Shown piece after piece: positions 1 to 8,100 of a stretch of 57,486 bases of DNA (positions are counted from its first letter, which is position 1; the number at the start of each line of letters is the position of its first letter). Source of the DNA: Verrucomicrobiota bacterium. Its GTDB lineage: Bacteria > Chlamydiota > Chlamydiia > Chlamydiales > Rhabdochlamydiaceae. The DNA lies in contig JAFEGW010000011.1 of NCBI GenBank assembly GCA_018239715.1, forward strand, positions 1 through 57,486, in the 5' to 3' direction. Made by a program: the position numbers and the translations under genes. The notes under the pieces were generated by a model. It did not search any database, was not told the origin of the DNA, and saw only the letters and a program-made list of their open reading frames with translations.

Positions 1-40
1 AACCCTAACTTTGTAAACACCCTCCAAGAGAGGTGGAGAT

Positions 41-544
41 TTGAGCGAGCGTCCTGTGGAATGCAGTCAATGCAAACGTCCTGTCAAAGTCCTGTATAAA
101 GAAATCCTGCGTGATAATACGATCAACTGCACCGAAATGTGCGCCGACTGCCCTGTCTTGCAAGCTAAACTTCACGGGGAGGCCAGCAAGACTGAAAAAC
201 AAGAAAGCCTCCTTTGCTGCGGCCATTGCGGGACATCCCTGGAATCGGTCCGGATGGGCCAGCCTGTCGGCTGTACCGAATGCTACGCTGTCTTTAACGA
301 CTTTCTTGTCAGCGAGATGATCGCGGCAGATGCCGTTCCGCTCGTTTTGCAAAAAAAGCTCGCTACACAAAGAGCGCAGGCAATCCATATCGGCAAGTCT
401 CCCGACAAGCCTGTCGATATCACGCTCTCTACTAAGCTTGCTTCCCTGAATGAAGCCCTCAATGAGGCATTAAAAAGAGAAAACTACGAGCAGGCTGCTT
501 GGCTCCGCGATCAAATTAAAACTCTGCGGGAGGAGCAAAAATGA
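41..544 (+). CDS. mcsA: McsA-like zinc-finger protein (activator partner of McsB)
   Basis: The 167-residue protein has four Cys-x2-Cys pairs in its first 90 residues (including CSQC, CGHC and CTEC) and a UVR-type helical motif at the C-terminus (about 130-165), the McsA layout. In Firmicutes McsA binds zinc and activates the protein-arginine kinase McsB. The start is TTG at 41, chosen because AGGTGGAG lies five bases upstream and the Cys pairs begin soon after. The stop overlaps the mcsB start by four bases (ATGA), so the two are translationally coupled. C. trachomatis has the same pair (CT676/CT675) beside frr. The partner McsB here looks inactive, so this protein may act mainly as a scaffold. 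Family assignment is good; function in Chlamydiae is inferred. Confidence 0.88.
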   Translation: MSERPVECSQCKRPVKVLYKEILRDNTINCTEMCADCPVLQAKLHGEASKTEKQESLLCCGHCGTSLESVRMGQPVGCTECYAVFNDFLVSEMIAADAVPLVLQKKLATQRAQAIHIGKSPDKPVDITLSTKLASLNEALNEALKRENYEQAAWLRDQIKTLREEQK

Positions 545-1602
545 GCTCGCTGCCCTCCTCTTTATCTCAACATACCCTGTGGGAAGAAGATAAAAATCCG
601 ATTTGGCTCGGATCTTCTCTAACCCTGCAAAGAAATCTATCCCGCTATAAATTCCCCTCTAAACTGAGCGAAAGCGAAATGAAAACTCTCAGCACTTCAT
701 TAGCGGAGGCCCTTCAAAAAAACCCTGCTTTGAAGTCGCCGATTTTCTTTCCCGCTGAGAAAATCTCTCCTCTCGATAAGGAATTTATCTTTGAACATTT
801 TCTTTGCCTGGAAAGTTTTCAAAATGCGGATGCAGGACAAGGATTTCTCCTGGACGAGACAGGCCGTTTCTTAGCGCGCCTCAATCTTAAAAACCACTTA
901 GCGCTCCAAATGATCGATACTTCGGGTGATATCAACGCCGCCTGGTCAAAACTCCTCGGCTTGGAAATGGAAATCGGCAAAACTTTGGAATATGCTTTTT
1001 CACCGAAATTCGGCTATCTGACGTCGGATCCCACCCAATGCGGCACTGCCCTTCAAGCGCTCCTCTATCTTCATATTCCCGCTCTACACCACACAGGTCA
1101 GCTTCACGAAGTGTTAGGCAAGCAAAAAGAAGAAGATGTCATGACAATGGGGCTGGAAGGAGCGCTCGACGATCTCGTCGGGGATTTTCTCATTCTGAAG
1201 AATCGTTATACCTTAGGCGTCACCGAAGAAGGCGTCCTCCACTCCCTACAAACTACCGCTCTCAAGCTGATGGCTGCGGAAAAAGCTCTCCGCTCGCATC
1301 TGAAAGAGACCGGCAACGCTGAAATGAAAGATTTTGTCAGCAGAGCCTATGGGCTTCTCGTCCATTCCTACCAACTTCAAACGAAAGAAGCTCTCAATGC
1401 CCTCAGCGCACTAAAACTGGGTCTTGATTTAGGCTGGATTTCCGGCATCTCGAATCAAGTGATTAATACGCTGTTTTTTAAATGCCGCCGCGCTCATCTA
1501 GCCCAGCTGCTCCATGAAAAAACCCTTGACACTCATGATATGCCTCACAAACGGGCCGAGTTCATCCACAAAGCCCTTCAAGGCATGACCTTGCAGGAAT
1601 AG
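541..1602 (+). CDS. mcsB: McsB-like phosphagen-kinase-fold protein, probably catalytically degenerate
   Basis: The 353-residue protein is collinear with McsB over its whole length: RNLSRYKFP near residue 32, FGYLTSDPTQCGTA near 160, LHIPAL, a TLGVTEE stretch near 222, and LGLDLGWISG near 300. McsB phosphorylates arginines on proteins using ATP. Against the B. subtilis sequence as I remember it, key positions are changed: SSRIRLARN becomes SSLTLQRN, the acidic NEEDH becomes NLKNH, and the GLRAS arginine becomes Gln. These positions bind ATP or carry the catalytic glutamate. A remnant of the phospho-arginine pocket (HKRA near 340) may remain. It overlaps mcsA by four bases. I call the family confidently and infer that activity is lost. 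Confidence 0.85.
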   Translation: MSSLPSSLSQHTLWEEDKNPIWLGSSLTLQRNLSRYKFPSKLSESEMKTLSTSLAEALQKNPALKSPIFFPAEKISPLDKEFIFEHFLCLESFQNADAGQGFLLDETGRFLARLNLKNHLALQMIDTSGDINAAWSKLLGLEMEIGKTLEYAFSPKFGYLTSDPTQCGTALQALLYLHIPALHHTGQLHEVLGKQKEEDVMTMGLEGALDDLVGDFLILKNRYTLGVTEEGVLHSLQTTALKLMAAEKALRSHLKETGNAEMKDFVSRAYGLLVHSYQLQTKEALNALSALKLGLDLGWISGISNQVINTLFFKCRRAHLAQLLHEKTLDTHDMPHKRAEFIHKALQGMTLQE

Positions 1603-2394
1603 TTAATCCTCAACGGGGTTAGACAGAAAGCATGCATCGATATTAAATGTAGCTTTCTCCCTCCGAGGTTGAGAGGCGTGTGAATCCGAAATTCCTCCTC
1701 CATAGTAAACAGGAGGATAACAATGATGAGGATTGTAGTGACAATAGTGAGCATTTTCTTTCAAAAACCTCCTATCAGCGCCCGAATACCGTACTTTTCC
1801 CCGAATTTCTCCTCCCTCTGATGTATCTTCCTCGGGGAGCATCGCCACAATTTTTGGACCCAATACAGCTAACCCAATGACCATCATTGTAGATTGCCTT
1901 TCCACTGTCGTCAGTTTTTTCCAATAATGCATAAAAGTTGCAAGGGCGGCTATCTGGCAGAAAACCGTGAAGACTTTTCTGAGGATCTGGGGACACTGTT
2001 TCCGATGAACGGCAGCATCCAGAGCTAAGATAGAAAAAGCAGCGATTCTAAATTCTTTATTCCCTATGAAAGCTAGAGACACCGCCGCAACAAGGTAGTA
2101 GAATTGAGTAATATAAGTAGAGACGGATTTCTCCCTACGTGTAATTTTTCTGTTTGCATAGAAGCTCCATGCAAGGGCAACAGGTGTCAGATAGAAAACA
2201 GCTCGAGCGCATGATGTGAACGCAGGTGATTTAACACTGTTCTCTCTTAAGAGAGCATTGACCACTATGAACAAATGGTTCGCCGCTAAAGTGATGTTTT
2301 CCCAAGTAGGCTGTTTTTCTTTGGCTTGGGTGATTTGTCGGTATATGCAAGCGGTGGTAGCTGCTGCTATTGCACCTTGAATAAATGGGGTCAT
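1603..2394 (-). CDS. Multi-pass membrane protein of unknown function
   Basis: The 263-residue product is not recognised. About five hydrophobic segments are visible (residues 1-18, 66-80, 97-112, about 145-162 and 170-188), followed by a hydrophilic tail rich in His, Tyr and Cys (HYCHYNPHHCYPP near 216-228). The ATG at 2394 has a GGGAGAT ribosome site about seven bases upstream. The stop abuts the mcsB stop tail to tail. Similar short polytopic proteins with soluble tails are frequent in Chlamydiae, and some are inclusion-membrane proteins. The segments here are spread over the protein, not bilobed, so I make no such claim. The His/Cys tail could bind metal; that is speculation. Confidence 0.7.
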   Translation of the reverse strand: MTPFIQGAIAAATTACIYRQITQAKEKQPTWENITLAANHLFIVVNALLRENSVKSPAFTSCARAVFYLTPVALAWSFYANRKITRREKSVSTYITQFYYLVAAVSLAFIGNKEFRIAAFSILALDAAVHRKQCPQILRKVFTVFCQIAALATFMHYWKKLTTVERQSTMMVIGLAVLGPKIVAMLPEEDTSEGGEIRGKVRYSGADRRFLKENAHYCHYNPHHCYPPVYYGGGISDSHASQPRREKATFNIDACFLSNPVED

Positions 2395-2492
2395 CGATTC
2401 ATCTCCCTAAATAAATTATTTAATAAAAATGGATTATGAATCTATGTTTTTTGAATTAAAAAATCCATGCTTTATTTTGAAGAATAAAAAGA

Positions 2493-2565
2493 TGCCTAAG
2501 ACCGGACTCGAACCGACAACCTCCGCATTACGAATGCGCTGCTCTACCAATTGAGCTACTTAGGC
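2493..2565 (-). tRNA. tRNA-Thr(CGT)
   Basis: A cloverleaf is readable on the minus strand: acceptor GCCTAAG pairs with CTTAGGC, the T arm contains GGTTCGAGTCC, and the anticodon loop is TTCGTAA, giving anticodon CGT (Thr, codon ACG). The anticodon-arm sequence resembles E. coli tRNA-Thr(CGT). CCA is not encoded. It lies alone between a membrane-protein gene and ispD. Confidence 0.95.
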
Positions 2566-2604
2566 CTGGTAAATCATCGACATTTTAATTAAAATGCAGA
2601 AGAA

Positions 2605-3309
2605 ATGGAAGCATCGATTACAGCAATTCTCCTCATGGCGGGGATCGGAAGCCGCCTAGGCAGCTCCCTCCCCAAGCAATTTCATCGGCTCGGACAGCAA
2701 AAAATTTATCAACATACTCTTCAAACATTTTTAGAATCTAGACTTTTTGAGCAGATTATTTTGGTTTGCCATCCCGACTGGGTCGATGAAGTTAAAAAGG
2801 AAGTTCCGCCCGAGGTTCAAGTCGTGCCCGGAGGCCCCACCCGCCAAGCCTCTTCTTTACTCGGACTGCAGGCCTGCAACCCGGGGGCAGAGTTTGTCAT
2901 GGTCCATGATGCTGTCCGGCCTTTTGTCTCCCCTGAGATTTTACAGCGCAATATCAGCTCTGTTTTAAAACATCGTGCTGTGGATACTTGCATTCCGAGC
3001 GCTGATACGATTGTGCATTCTGAAGAAGGAACTTTTATTACATCTATTCCTGATCGCAAAGCCTATTTACGCGGCCAAACGCCCCAAACCTTCGATTATC
3101 AACTCATCTGGGAAGCTCATCAAAAAACACGTCAGGTCCATGCGACCGACGATTGTTCTCTTGTCTTAGAGCTAGGGCATCCTGTGGCTGTCGTCCTCGG
3201 TGAAGAAAGCAATATCAAGATCACCACAGAATTCGATGTCGAACTCGCTGAAGGGATCCTGCAAAAAAATGAAAATCTCCGTCGAAGAAGCCCGCTCCCT
3301 TGCTCTTAA
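2605..3309 (+). CDS. ispD: 2-C-methyl-D-erythritol 4-phosphate cytidylyltransferase (IspD)
   Basis: IspD transfers CMP to methylerythritol phosphate in the non-mevalonate isoprenoid pathway. The 234-residue length is normal. The N-terminal nucleotide-binding loop reads LMAGIGSRLGSSLPKQF (about 9-25), the HDAVRPFVS motif follows near 100, and the GQTPQTF stretch near 152 is also typical. The start is ATG at 2605 with only a weak purine-rich site. The last 41 bases overlap the start of the ycaQ-like gene, and SulP follows two bases after that, so the three form one transcription unit. Functional linkage within the unit is not obvious. Confidence 0.95.
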   Translation: MEASITAILLMAGIGSRLGSSLPKQFHRLGQQKIYQHTLQTFLESRLFEQIILVCHPDWVDEVKKEVPPEVQVVPGGPTRQASSLLGLQACNPGAEFVMVHDAVRPFVSPEILQRNISSVLKHRAVDTCIPSADTIVHSEEGTFITSIPDRKAYLRGQTPQTFDYQLIWEAHQKTRQVHATDDCSLVLELGHPVAVVLGEESNIKITTEFDVELAEGILQKNENLRRRSPLPCS

Positions 3310-4423
3310 AAGCCAAGGGCTTTTAGGAAATGCCGGGTGGAAAAAAAATTCTCTTAAAGTCATAGAACATCTTGGCTATATCCAGATCGATACCCTAGCT
3401 GTCGTTGCTCGCGCCCATCACCATACGTTATGGTCGAGAAGCAATAGCTACCAAGAGAATATCCTTGATACGCTGCTCCAGGAAAAAAAAGTTTTTGAGT
3501 ACTGGAGCCATGCTGCTTCTTACCTCCCCATGAAGGATTTTCGATTTTCTTTGCCTTGCAAGCAGATCTATGCTCAAGGTAAATCACATTGGTTCAGTCA
3601 AGACCGCCGCATGAAACAATACGTACTCGATAAAATCACCGCGGAAGGGCCTCTGCAATCCAAAGATTTTGAAGATCCCCGCCCAAGCTCGGGAAGTTGG
3701 TATACCTGGAAACCTGCAAAAAGAGCCTTGGAGCAGCTCTTCATGGAAGGCAAGCTCATGGTCGCAGAGCGGAGAGGGTTTCAAAAGCTGTACGATTTAA
3801 CCGTGCGAGTCTTGCCTCCTGGTATCGATACTAGGCTTCCTTCGGCAGATGAATTTGCTCAGCATCTGATTCTAAAAGCTATCGCGGCTCACGGGATTGT
3901 CACTGCCGAAGAAATAGGCTACCTGCGCGGCTATGCGAAAAAAGCCATCACGAAAAATATCCGCAAGCTTCTAAAAGAGAATCTCATCATGACAGTCCAG
4001 GTAGAAGATACTGTGTATTATACGACTCAGCAGCTGTGTGAAACCCTCTCTAATCTCGATGCAAGGAAAGAGGTGCATATCTTGTCGCCTTTTGACAATG
4101 CAATTGTGCAGCGCAAAAGACTGCAGAGGCTCTTTGGTTTTGATTACATGCTGGAATGCTACGTGCCCGAGCATAAACGGAAGTTTGGCTATTTCTGCCT
4201 CCCAGTTTTATATGGCAATCGGTTCGTCGCCCGCCTCGATCCCAAGGCGGACCGCGCAGCAAAGACTTTCCATATACGAAGCTTTCACAAAGAAAAAGGA
4301 TGGAAGATAACCGAACATTTTGAAATAACCTTCGAAGAAAAACTGAAAACATTTGCTGCTTTCAATAACTGCGAGAGAATGGAGGGAGAGAGGCTATTTA
4401 TTTTCGAAAATGCTAATCTGTAA
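3269..4423 (+). CDS. ycaQ: AlkX/YcaQ-family winged-helix DNA glycosylase
   Basis: The 384-residue protein matches the HTH_42 (YcaQ/AlkZ) family. Visible hallmarks are the Q-I-D triad at residues 39-41, then ARAHHHTLWSR, and VFEYWSHAASYLP near 80-92. In this family a Q-x-D motif marks the AlkX branch, which unhooks interstrand DNA cross-links and alkylated bases, whereas AlkZ has Q-x-Q. The conserved aspartate is present, so activity is plausible. The start chosen is ATG at 3269, where the family N-terminus begins; the frame is open further upstream but that would run deep inside ispD. It lies between ispD and a SulP transporter in one operon. Family call is strong; the lesion it repairs is inferred. 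Confidence 0.85.
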   Translation: MKISVEEARSLALKSQGLLGNAGWKKNSLKVIEHLGYIQIDTLAVVARAHHHTLWSRSNSYQENILDTLLQEKKVFEYWSHAASYLPMKDFRFSLPCKQIYAQGKSHWFSQDRRMKQYVLDKITAEGPLQSKDFEDPRPSSGSWYTWKPAKRALEQLFMEGKLMVAERRGFQKLYDLTVRVLPPGIDTRLPSADEFAQHLILKAIAAHGIVTAEEIGYLRGYAKKAITKNIRKLLKENLIMTVQVEDTVYYTTQQLCETLSNLDARKEVHILSPFDNAIVQRKRLQRLFGFDYMLECYVPEHKRKFGYFCLPVLYGNRFVARLDPKADRAAKTFHIRSFHKEKGWKITEHFEITFEEKLKTFAAFNNCERMEGERLFIFENANL

Positions 4424-4425
4424 AG

Positions 4426-6114
4426 ATGAAGAAAAAGCCGGCCCCTTGTTGGATTGAATTTATCCCCAAATCGTGGACCTTCCTTAATAATTATTCATGG
4501 ACATTTTTTAAACACGACCTCATCGCGGGTCTGACGGTAGGCATTGTTGCACTGCCGCTGGCCATGGCTTTTTCCATCGCTGCAGGGTTAAGTCCTGAAG
4601 CAGGGTTGTATACAGCTATCATTGCAGGTTTTTTGATTTCTCTCCTTGGAGGAAGCCGCTTCCAGATCGGAGGCCCCACGGGGGCTTTCGTGGTGATCAT
4701 CTATGAAATCGTTCAAAAATTCGGATATGATGGGCTGGTGATTGTGACCTTGATGGCAGGCGTTATTCTTTTAATCGCAGCGTTTTCTCGTCTGGGAGCT
4801 TTGATCAAATATATCCCTTATCCCTTGATCACGGGATTTACAACAGGGATCGCGGTGATCATCTTTTCTTCGCAAGTTAAAGACTTTTTGGGCCTTAAAA
4901 TGAGCCAGGTCCCGGCGGATTTCATTCCCAAATGGGCTGCTATCTTTTCCGCCTTGCCCACAACTGATTTTTCTACTTTTGGTATTGCGGGAGGAACCCT
5001 CCTGCTCATCCTTCTGATCCGCCGCTTTGCTCCTAAGATTCCTTGGGGGATTGCTTCTGTCATCGTCGCCACCTTAGTGACATGGTTCCTTCATTTACCC
5101 ATCGAGACGATTGCCACGCGCTTCGGCGAGATCCAGCGCACATTTCCTACGCCTGCCTTTCCTAGCTCTTCAATAACATGGGCTCATTTACAAACCTTTA
5201 TCCCGGCAGCGATTACCGTCGCTTTTTTGGCAGGGATAGAATCGCTGCTATCGGCAATTGTCGCCGATGGGATGGCAGGAACCCGGCATAGGTCTAACTG
5301 TGAGCTGATGGCCCAAGGGATCGCCAATATCGGCTCTGTCCTCTGCGGAGGCATACCTGCAACGGGAGCCATTGCCCGCACAGCGACTAATATTAAAACA
5401 GGCGCTAAAACCCCTGTCGCGGGGATGATCCACTCCATTACTGTACTTTTAGTGATTTTAGCGTTTGCTCCCCTGGTGAGCCAAATTCCTTTGGCTGCTC
5501 TTGCCGCTGTTTTAATGATGGTGGCCTGGAATATGAGCGAACTCGACCATTTTGTGCATCTCTTTAAAGCCCCGCGAGGAGATGTCGCCGTCCTGCTGAC
5601 TACGTTTGTACTTACCGTGCTTGTCGATTTGACAGTCGCTGTTGAGGTGGGCATGATCTTGGCTGTTTTTTTGTTCATGAAAAGAATGGGAGATCTTTCG
5701 GAAGTTGTTTCGCTGACAGCTTTGGAAAAGAAGTATGCAGAAGGTCCGGAAAAATACGAGATGGAATCCTTAGAGAAAAAAAATCTTCCTGCGGGTGTTG
5801 AAGTCTACGAAATCACAGGCCCCTTTTTCTTCGGGGTGGCAGATAGCTTAAAGAACATTCTGGCCAACCTAGAATCTCCTCCCAAGATTTTTATTTTGCG
5901 CATGCGGAAAGTTCCGATCATCGATGCGAGCGGCATGTATGCGTTAAAAGAGTTTCATCATAAATGCAGCAGAGATGGAACCAAGCTTCTGCTTGCGGGG
6001 ATCAGCGACCGCCTATTCAAGAAATTGAAAAAATTCGGAATCTTAAGCTTGATTGGAGAAGACCATATCTTTCCAGATATGAACGCTGCTATTCAATATG
6101 CTCAAAAGAAATAA
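4426..6114 (+). CDS. SulP-family inorganic anion transporter with STAS domain
   Basis: The 562-residue protein has the SLC26/SulP layout: a short cytoplasmic N-terminus, about 12-14 hydrophobic segments from residue 30 to 420, and a C-terminal STAS domain (about 455-560, with IIDASGMYALKEF). The signature around LSPEAGLYTAIIAG and GGPTGAFVV (about 58-90) is typical. Bacterial members carry sulfate, bicarbonate or dicarboxylates; the sequence does not tell which. It starts two bases after the ycaQ-like stop, so it is co-transcribed with ispD and ycaQ. Length and order of domains are normal. Confidence 0.92.
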   Translation: MKKKPAPCWIEFIPKSWTFLNNYSWTFFKHDLIAGLTVGIVALPLAMAFSIAAGLSPEAGLYTAIIAGFLISLLGGSRFQIGGPTGAFVVIIYEIVQKFGYDGLVIVTLMAGVILLIAAFSRLGALIKYIPYPLITGFTTGIAVIIFSSQVKDFLGLKMSQVPADFIPKWAAIFSALPTTDFSTFGIAGGTLLLILLIRRFAPKIPWGIASVIVATLVTWFLHLPIETIATRFGEIQRTFPTPAFPSSSITWAHLQTFIPAAITVAFLAGIESLLSAIVADGMAGTRHRSNCELMAQGIANIGSVLCGGIPATGAIARTATNIKTGAKTPVAGMIHSITVLLVILAFAPLVSQIPLAALAAVLMMVAWNMSELDHFVHLFKAPRGDVAVLLTTFVLTVLVDLTVAVEVGMILAVFLFMKRMGDLSEVVSLTALEKKYAEGPEKYEMESLEKKNLPAGVEVYEITGPFFFGVADSLKNILANLESPPKIFILRMRKVPIIDASGMYALKEFHHKCSRDGTKLLLAGISDRLFKKLKKFGILSLIGEDHIFPDMNAAIQYAQKK

Positions 6115-6126
6115 TGCTGATCCTCT

Positions 6127-7158
6127 CTAAGGCTCTGCATGAGTCAAGCCTTTTAAAGGTTTTTTGAATCGTACTCCAGCGATAAACATGAAATGATCAG
6201 AGACAAATCCGGTATTTGGCTGTTTTTTGATCTTAGCTGTATCAGGAAGTAACTTCCTCGTAGCAAGATCGTATTTTCCTGCCCTTGTGTAGTAGACAAC
6301 CCCTTCGGTCAAACCCCTACTGCGATATCCTGTATCTATCGTGACAAATTCCTTCCCCCTTCGGAAAGTGCCAGGCAATCCGAAGCAACCATATTGGTTG
6401 TAATCACGCATATCTGTCACAAGACCTGAGTCAATATACCTCTTAGCCTCTTCCTCGCCTGTCTTAGGGGACCAGTTGCGATCTCCCACAGATAAATACG
6501 GAATTCCCTGTTGTTCTAATGCACGAAGGGTCCGTAACTCTTGATCACAGGACTGCTCTCGGATATTTGTGCATCCTGCATGATAATCAAAATGAGAGAC
6601 TAAAAAAACAAAAGCTTGGCTGGCGATCTTATCAACTAGGTGCACCTTCATTAAAACTGTCTGCCACGTTTGTCCGGGATGAGTAGGGAGCTGTTCACAT
6701 TCAGGAGGAATTTTTACTTCAATCAGCGTGCCATTGATTAAAGCGGCGACAAACGTGCCATAAGTTTTCCAAGCATCTGCGGGATACTTTCTCTTAGCCT
6801 CTTCAAGGGATTCTGCCGTCTGAGTAGAAAAACCGATGAGTTGGTACTCTTTTAGCCTTCCCTCTTTGATTTCTTTTTCTAGGTCTTGAATTTGTATAAG
6901 ATCCAACTCGCAAAGGCCTAGGACTGCAGGGCGCTCTTGAGCGATTAACTCCATAATTGCAGGGCATCGTGACGCCCAATTAAACTGAGGAACACTCTCT
7001 CTGTACTCTTGACCTCGAGTATGCCAACCATAAGTCGATAGAATATTCAAAAAACCGACTTTTAAAAAGCTCTCTTGTATCTGCGGGGGATGCCATTGAA
7101 ACTCAGCGGAATGACGATGGAGACGATAGCCTTCTACATATGGGTTAATGATAGCCAT
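6127..7158 (-). CDS. Endonuclease/exonuclease/phosphatase (EEP) family protein
   Basis: The 343-residue protein has the EEP core: GFLNIL near residue 35, LGLCELD with the metal-binding Glu at 84, VSHFDYH, the VGDRNWSP motif (G-D-x-N), and a terminal SDHFMF (Asp321, His322). EEP enzymes cleave phosphodiesters in nucleic acids, phosphoinositides or sphingomyelin. No signal peptide is visible from this start. I place the start at ATG 7158, preceded by AGGAG five bases upstream; an upstream in-frame start at 7245 lacks a good site. In intracellular bacteria such proteins can act on host lipids, but nothing here decides the substrate. It lies just downstream of the hairpin-rich stretch behind tRNA-Lys. 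Confidence 0.75.
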   Translation of the reverse strand: MAIINPYVEGYRLHRHSAEFQWHPPQIQESFLKVGFLNILSTYGWHTRGQEYRESVPQFNWASRCPAIMELIAQERPAVLGLCELDLIQIQDLEKEIKEGRLKEYQLIGFSTQTAESLEEAKRKYPADAWKTYGTFVAALINGTLIEVKIPPECEQLPTHPGQTWQTVLMKVHLVDKIASQAFVFLVSHFDYHAGCTNIREQSCDQELRTLRALEQQGIPYLSVGDRNWSPKTGEEEAKRYIDSGLVTDMRDYNQYGCFGLPGTFRRGKEFVTIDTGYRSRGLTEGVVYYTRAGKYDLATRKLLPDTAKIKKQPNTGFVSDHFMFIAGVRFKKPLKGLTHAEP

Positions 7159-7234
7159 AAAGACTCCTGGTATAGCCACGATACTACCATGAGTGTAAAA
7201 GAACAAAGAGCAAAAGATGCGGCATGATGGGCTT

Positions 7235-7352
7235 CTTCTCGTCATTAGCGAGAAGCCGGTTCGTGGCTTCCGCCACTCACTTCAAACCCATGCGCAAGCC
7301 AAGACTTTGGCTTGCTCATGTCTAAATTTTTTGGAAAAAAATTTGAGACATG
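7235..7352 (-). other. Cluster of four hairpins downstream of tRNA-Lys
   Basis: Read on the minus strand after tRNA-Lys there are four perfect or nearly perfect hairpins: 7317-7352 (about 16 bp, one bulge, using the tRNA acceptor 3' strand), 7294-7315 (9 bp, four-base loop), 7263-7276 (5 bp) and 7235-7255 (7 bp). No reading frame fits. They could end tRNA transcription, guide processing, or be a small structured RNA. Confidence 0.5.
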
Positions 7353-7415
7353 ATGGGCTTGAACCATCGACCCCCTCATTAAAAGTGAGGTGCTCTACCA
7401 CTGAGCTAATGTCTC
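7344..7415 (-). tRNA. tRNA-Lys(TTT)
   Basis: Acceptor GAGACAT pairs with ATGTCTC, the D arm is AGCTCAGTGGTAGAGC, and the anticodon arm CCTCA-CTTTTAA-TGAGG gives anticodon TTT. The T arm is slightly irregular (GATGGTTCAAGCCCATC). It follows tRNA-Glu by seven bases, so both probably come from one transcript. CCA is not encoded. Confidence 0.95.
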
Positions 7416-7422
7416 GAAACGT

Positions 7423-7497
7423 TGACCCCAAGGGGATTCGAACCCCTGTTATCAGAATGAAAATCTGGTGTCCTAGGCCGGGCTAGACGATGGGGCC
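7423..7497 (-). tRNA. tRNA-Glu(TTC)
   Basis: Acceptor GGCCCCA pairs with TGGGGTC (one G-T pair), the T arm is AGGGGTTCGAATCCCCT, and the anticodon loop TTTTCAT gives anticodon TTC. The arm from the acceptor to the D loop resembles E. coli tRNA-Glu. In class I lanthipeptide synthesis the dehydratase uses Glu-tRNA-Glu, so a product of this type of gene would be its cosubstrate; no physical linkage is implied. Confidence 0.95.
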
Positions 7498-7499
7498 AG

Positions 7500-7522
7500 T
7501 CTCTCCCTTAATAAGGGAGAGA
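7500..7522 (-). terminator. Hairpin between frr and tRNA-Glu
   Basis: An 11-base inverted repeat (TCTCTCCCTTA and its complement, one central base) lies 24 bases after the frr stop and just before tRNA-Glu. It is placed to end or process the rpsB-tsf-pyrH-frr transcript. There is no clear T run, so termination is inferred. Confidence 0.45.
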
Positions 7523-7545
7523 GAAGCATTCTAAGGCAAGGCGGA

Positions 7546-8097
7546 TTAAACCGCCATAATTTCCTTTTCTTTGGCCGCAAATAGGTCATCGACCGTTTTG
7601 CAAAATTTATCCGTGAGGTCTTGGATGATCTTTTCAAGTTTTTTCAAAACATCTTCGGTGATCAGTCCATCGCCTTTTTGTTTACGGATAGTCTCGTTGC
7701 TCTTACGGCGGATATCGCGGATAGCGATTTTAGCGTCTTCGGCTTTCTTTTTTCCCTGCTTGACAATCTCAGTCCGGACGGCCTGGTCCATGGGAGGCAC
7801 GTTGATCCGGATAGCACCGCTTTCAAGAATAGGTTGTAAATTTAAATTTGCTTTTTCGATTCCTTTGGAAATCGCTGCGGCGGTTTGAGGATCGAAAGGA
7901 GTAATGAGAATTTGACGAGGCTCGGGAGCGGAAATATTCGCCAGCTCTTTAATTCTCATGTGGGTGCCATACACTTCAACAGAGACACCTTCCACCATGC
8001 CAGGATTGGCACGGTTAGTGCGGAGGTTCTTGAGCTCCTGTTTGAAGTGCTCAAGCGTGGCTTGCATCTTGGATTCTACTTCTTTTTCAGTGGACAT
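7546..8097 (-). CDS. frr: Ribosome recycling factor (Frr)
   Basis: RRF splits terminated ribosomes together with EF-G, whose gene is at 53728. The 183-residue protein has the usual length and the family pattern: LKNLRTNRANPGMVEGV (about 21-37), VYGTHMRIKELANISAPEPR, ILITPFD, and the C-terminal helix DLTDKFCKTVDDLFAAKEKEIM. It is the last gene of the operon rpsB-tsf-pyrH-frr, three bases after pyrH, the same order as CT680-CT677 in C. trachomatis. A hairpin follows the stop. Confidence 0.97.
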   Translation of the reverse strand: MSTEKEVESKMQATLEHFKQELKNLRTNRANPGMVEGVSVEVYGTHMRIKELANISAPEPRQILITPFDPQTAAAISKGIEKANLNLQPILESGAIRINVPPMDQAVRTEIVKQGKKKAEDAKIAIRDIRRKSNETIRKQKGDGLITEDVLKKLEKIIQDLTDKFCKTVDDLFAAKEKEIMAV

Positions 8098-8100
8098 CAG

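Noticed and set aside
1038-1322. Plus-strand frame inside mcsB encoding an Arg/Ser-rich protein
   Set aside because: It lies wholly inside mcsB in another frame, has biased composition and no ribosome site; it is a shadow frame.
5184-5678. Minus-strand 164-codon frame inside the SulP gene
   Set aside because: It is antisense to conserved SulP membrane segments; its Ala/Thr-rich composition is that of a complement frame.
7217-7486. Plus-strand frame of 89 codons over the tRNA pair
   Set aside because: It runs through two tRNA genes and the hairpin chain on the other strand, so it is not a gene.
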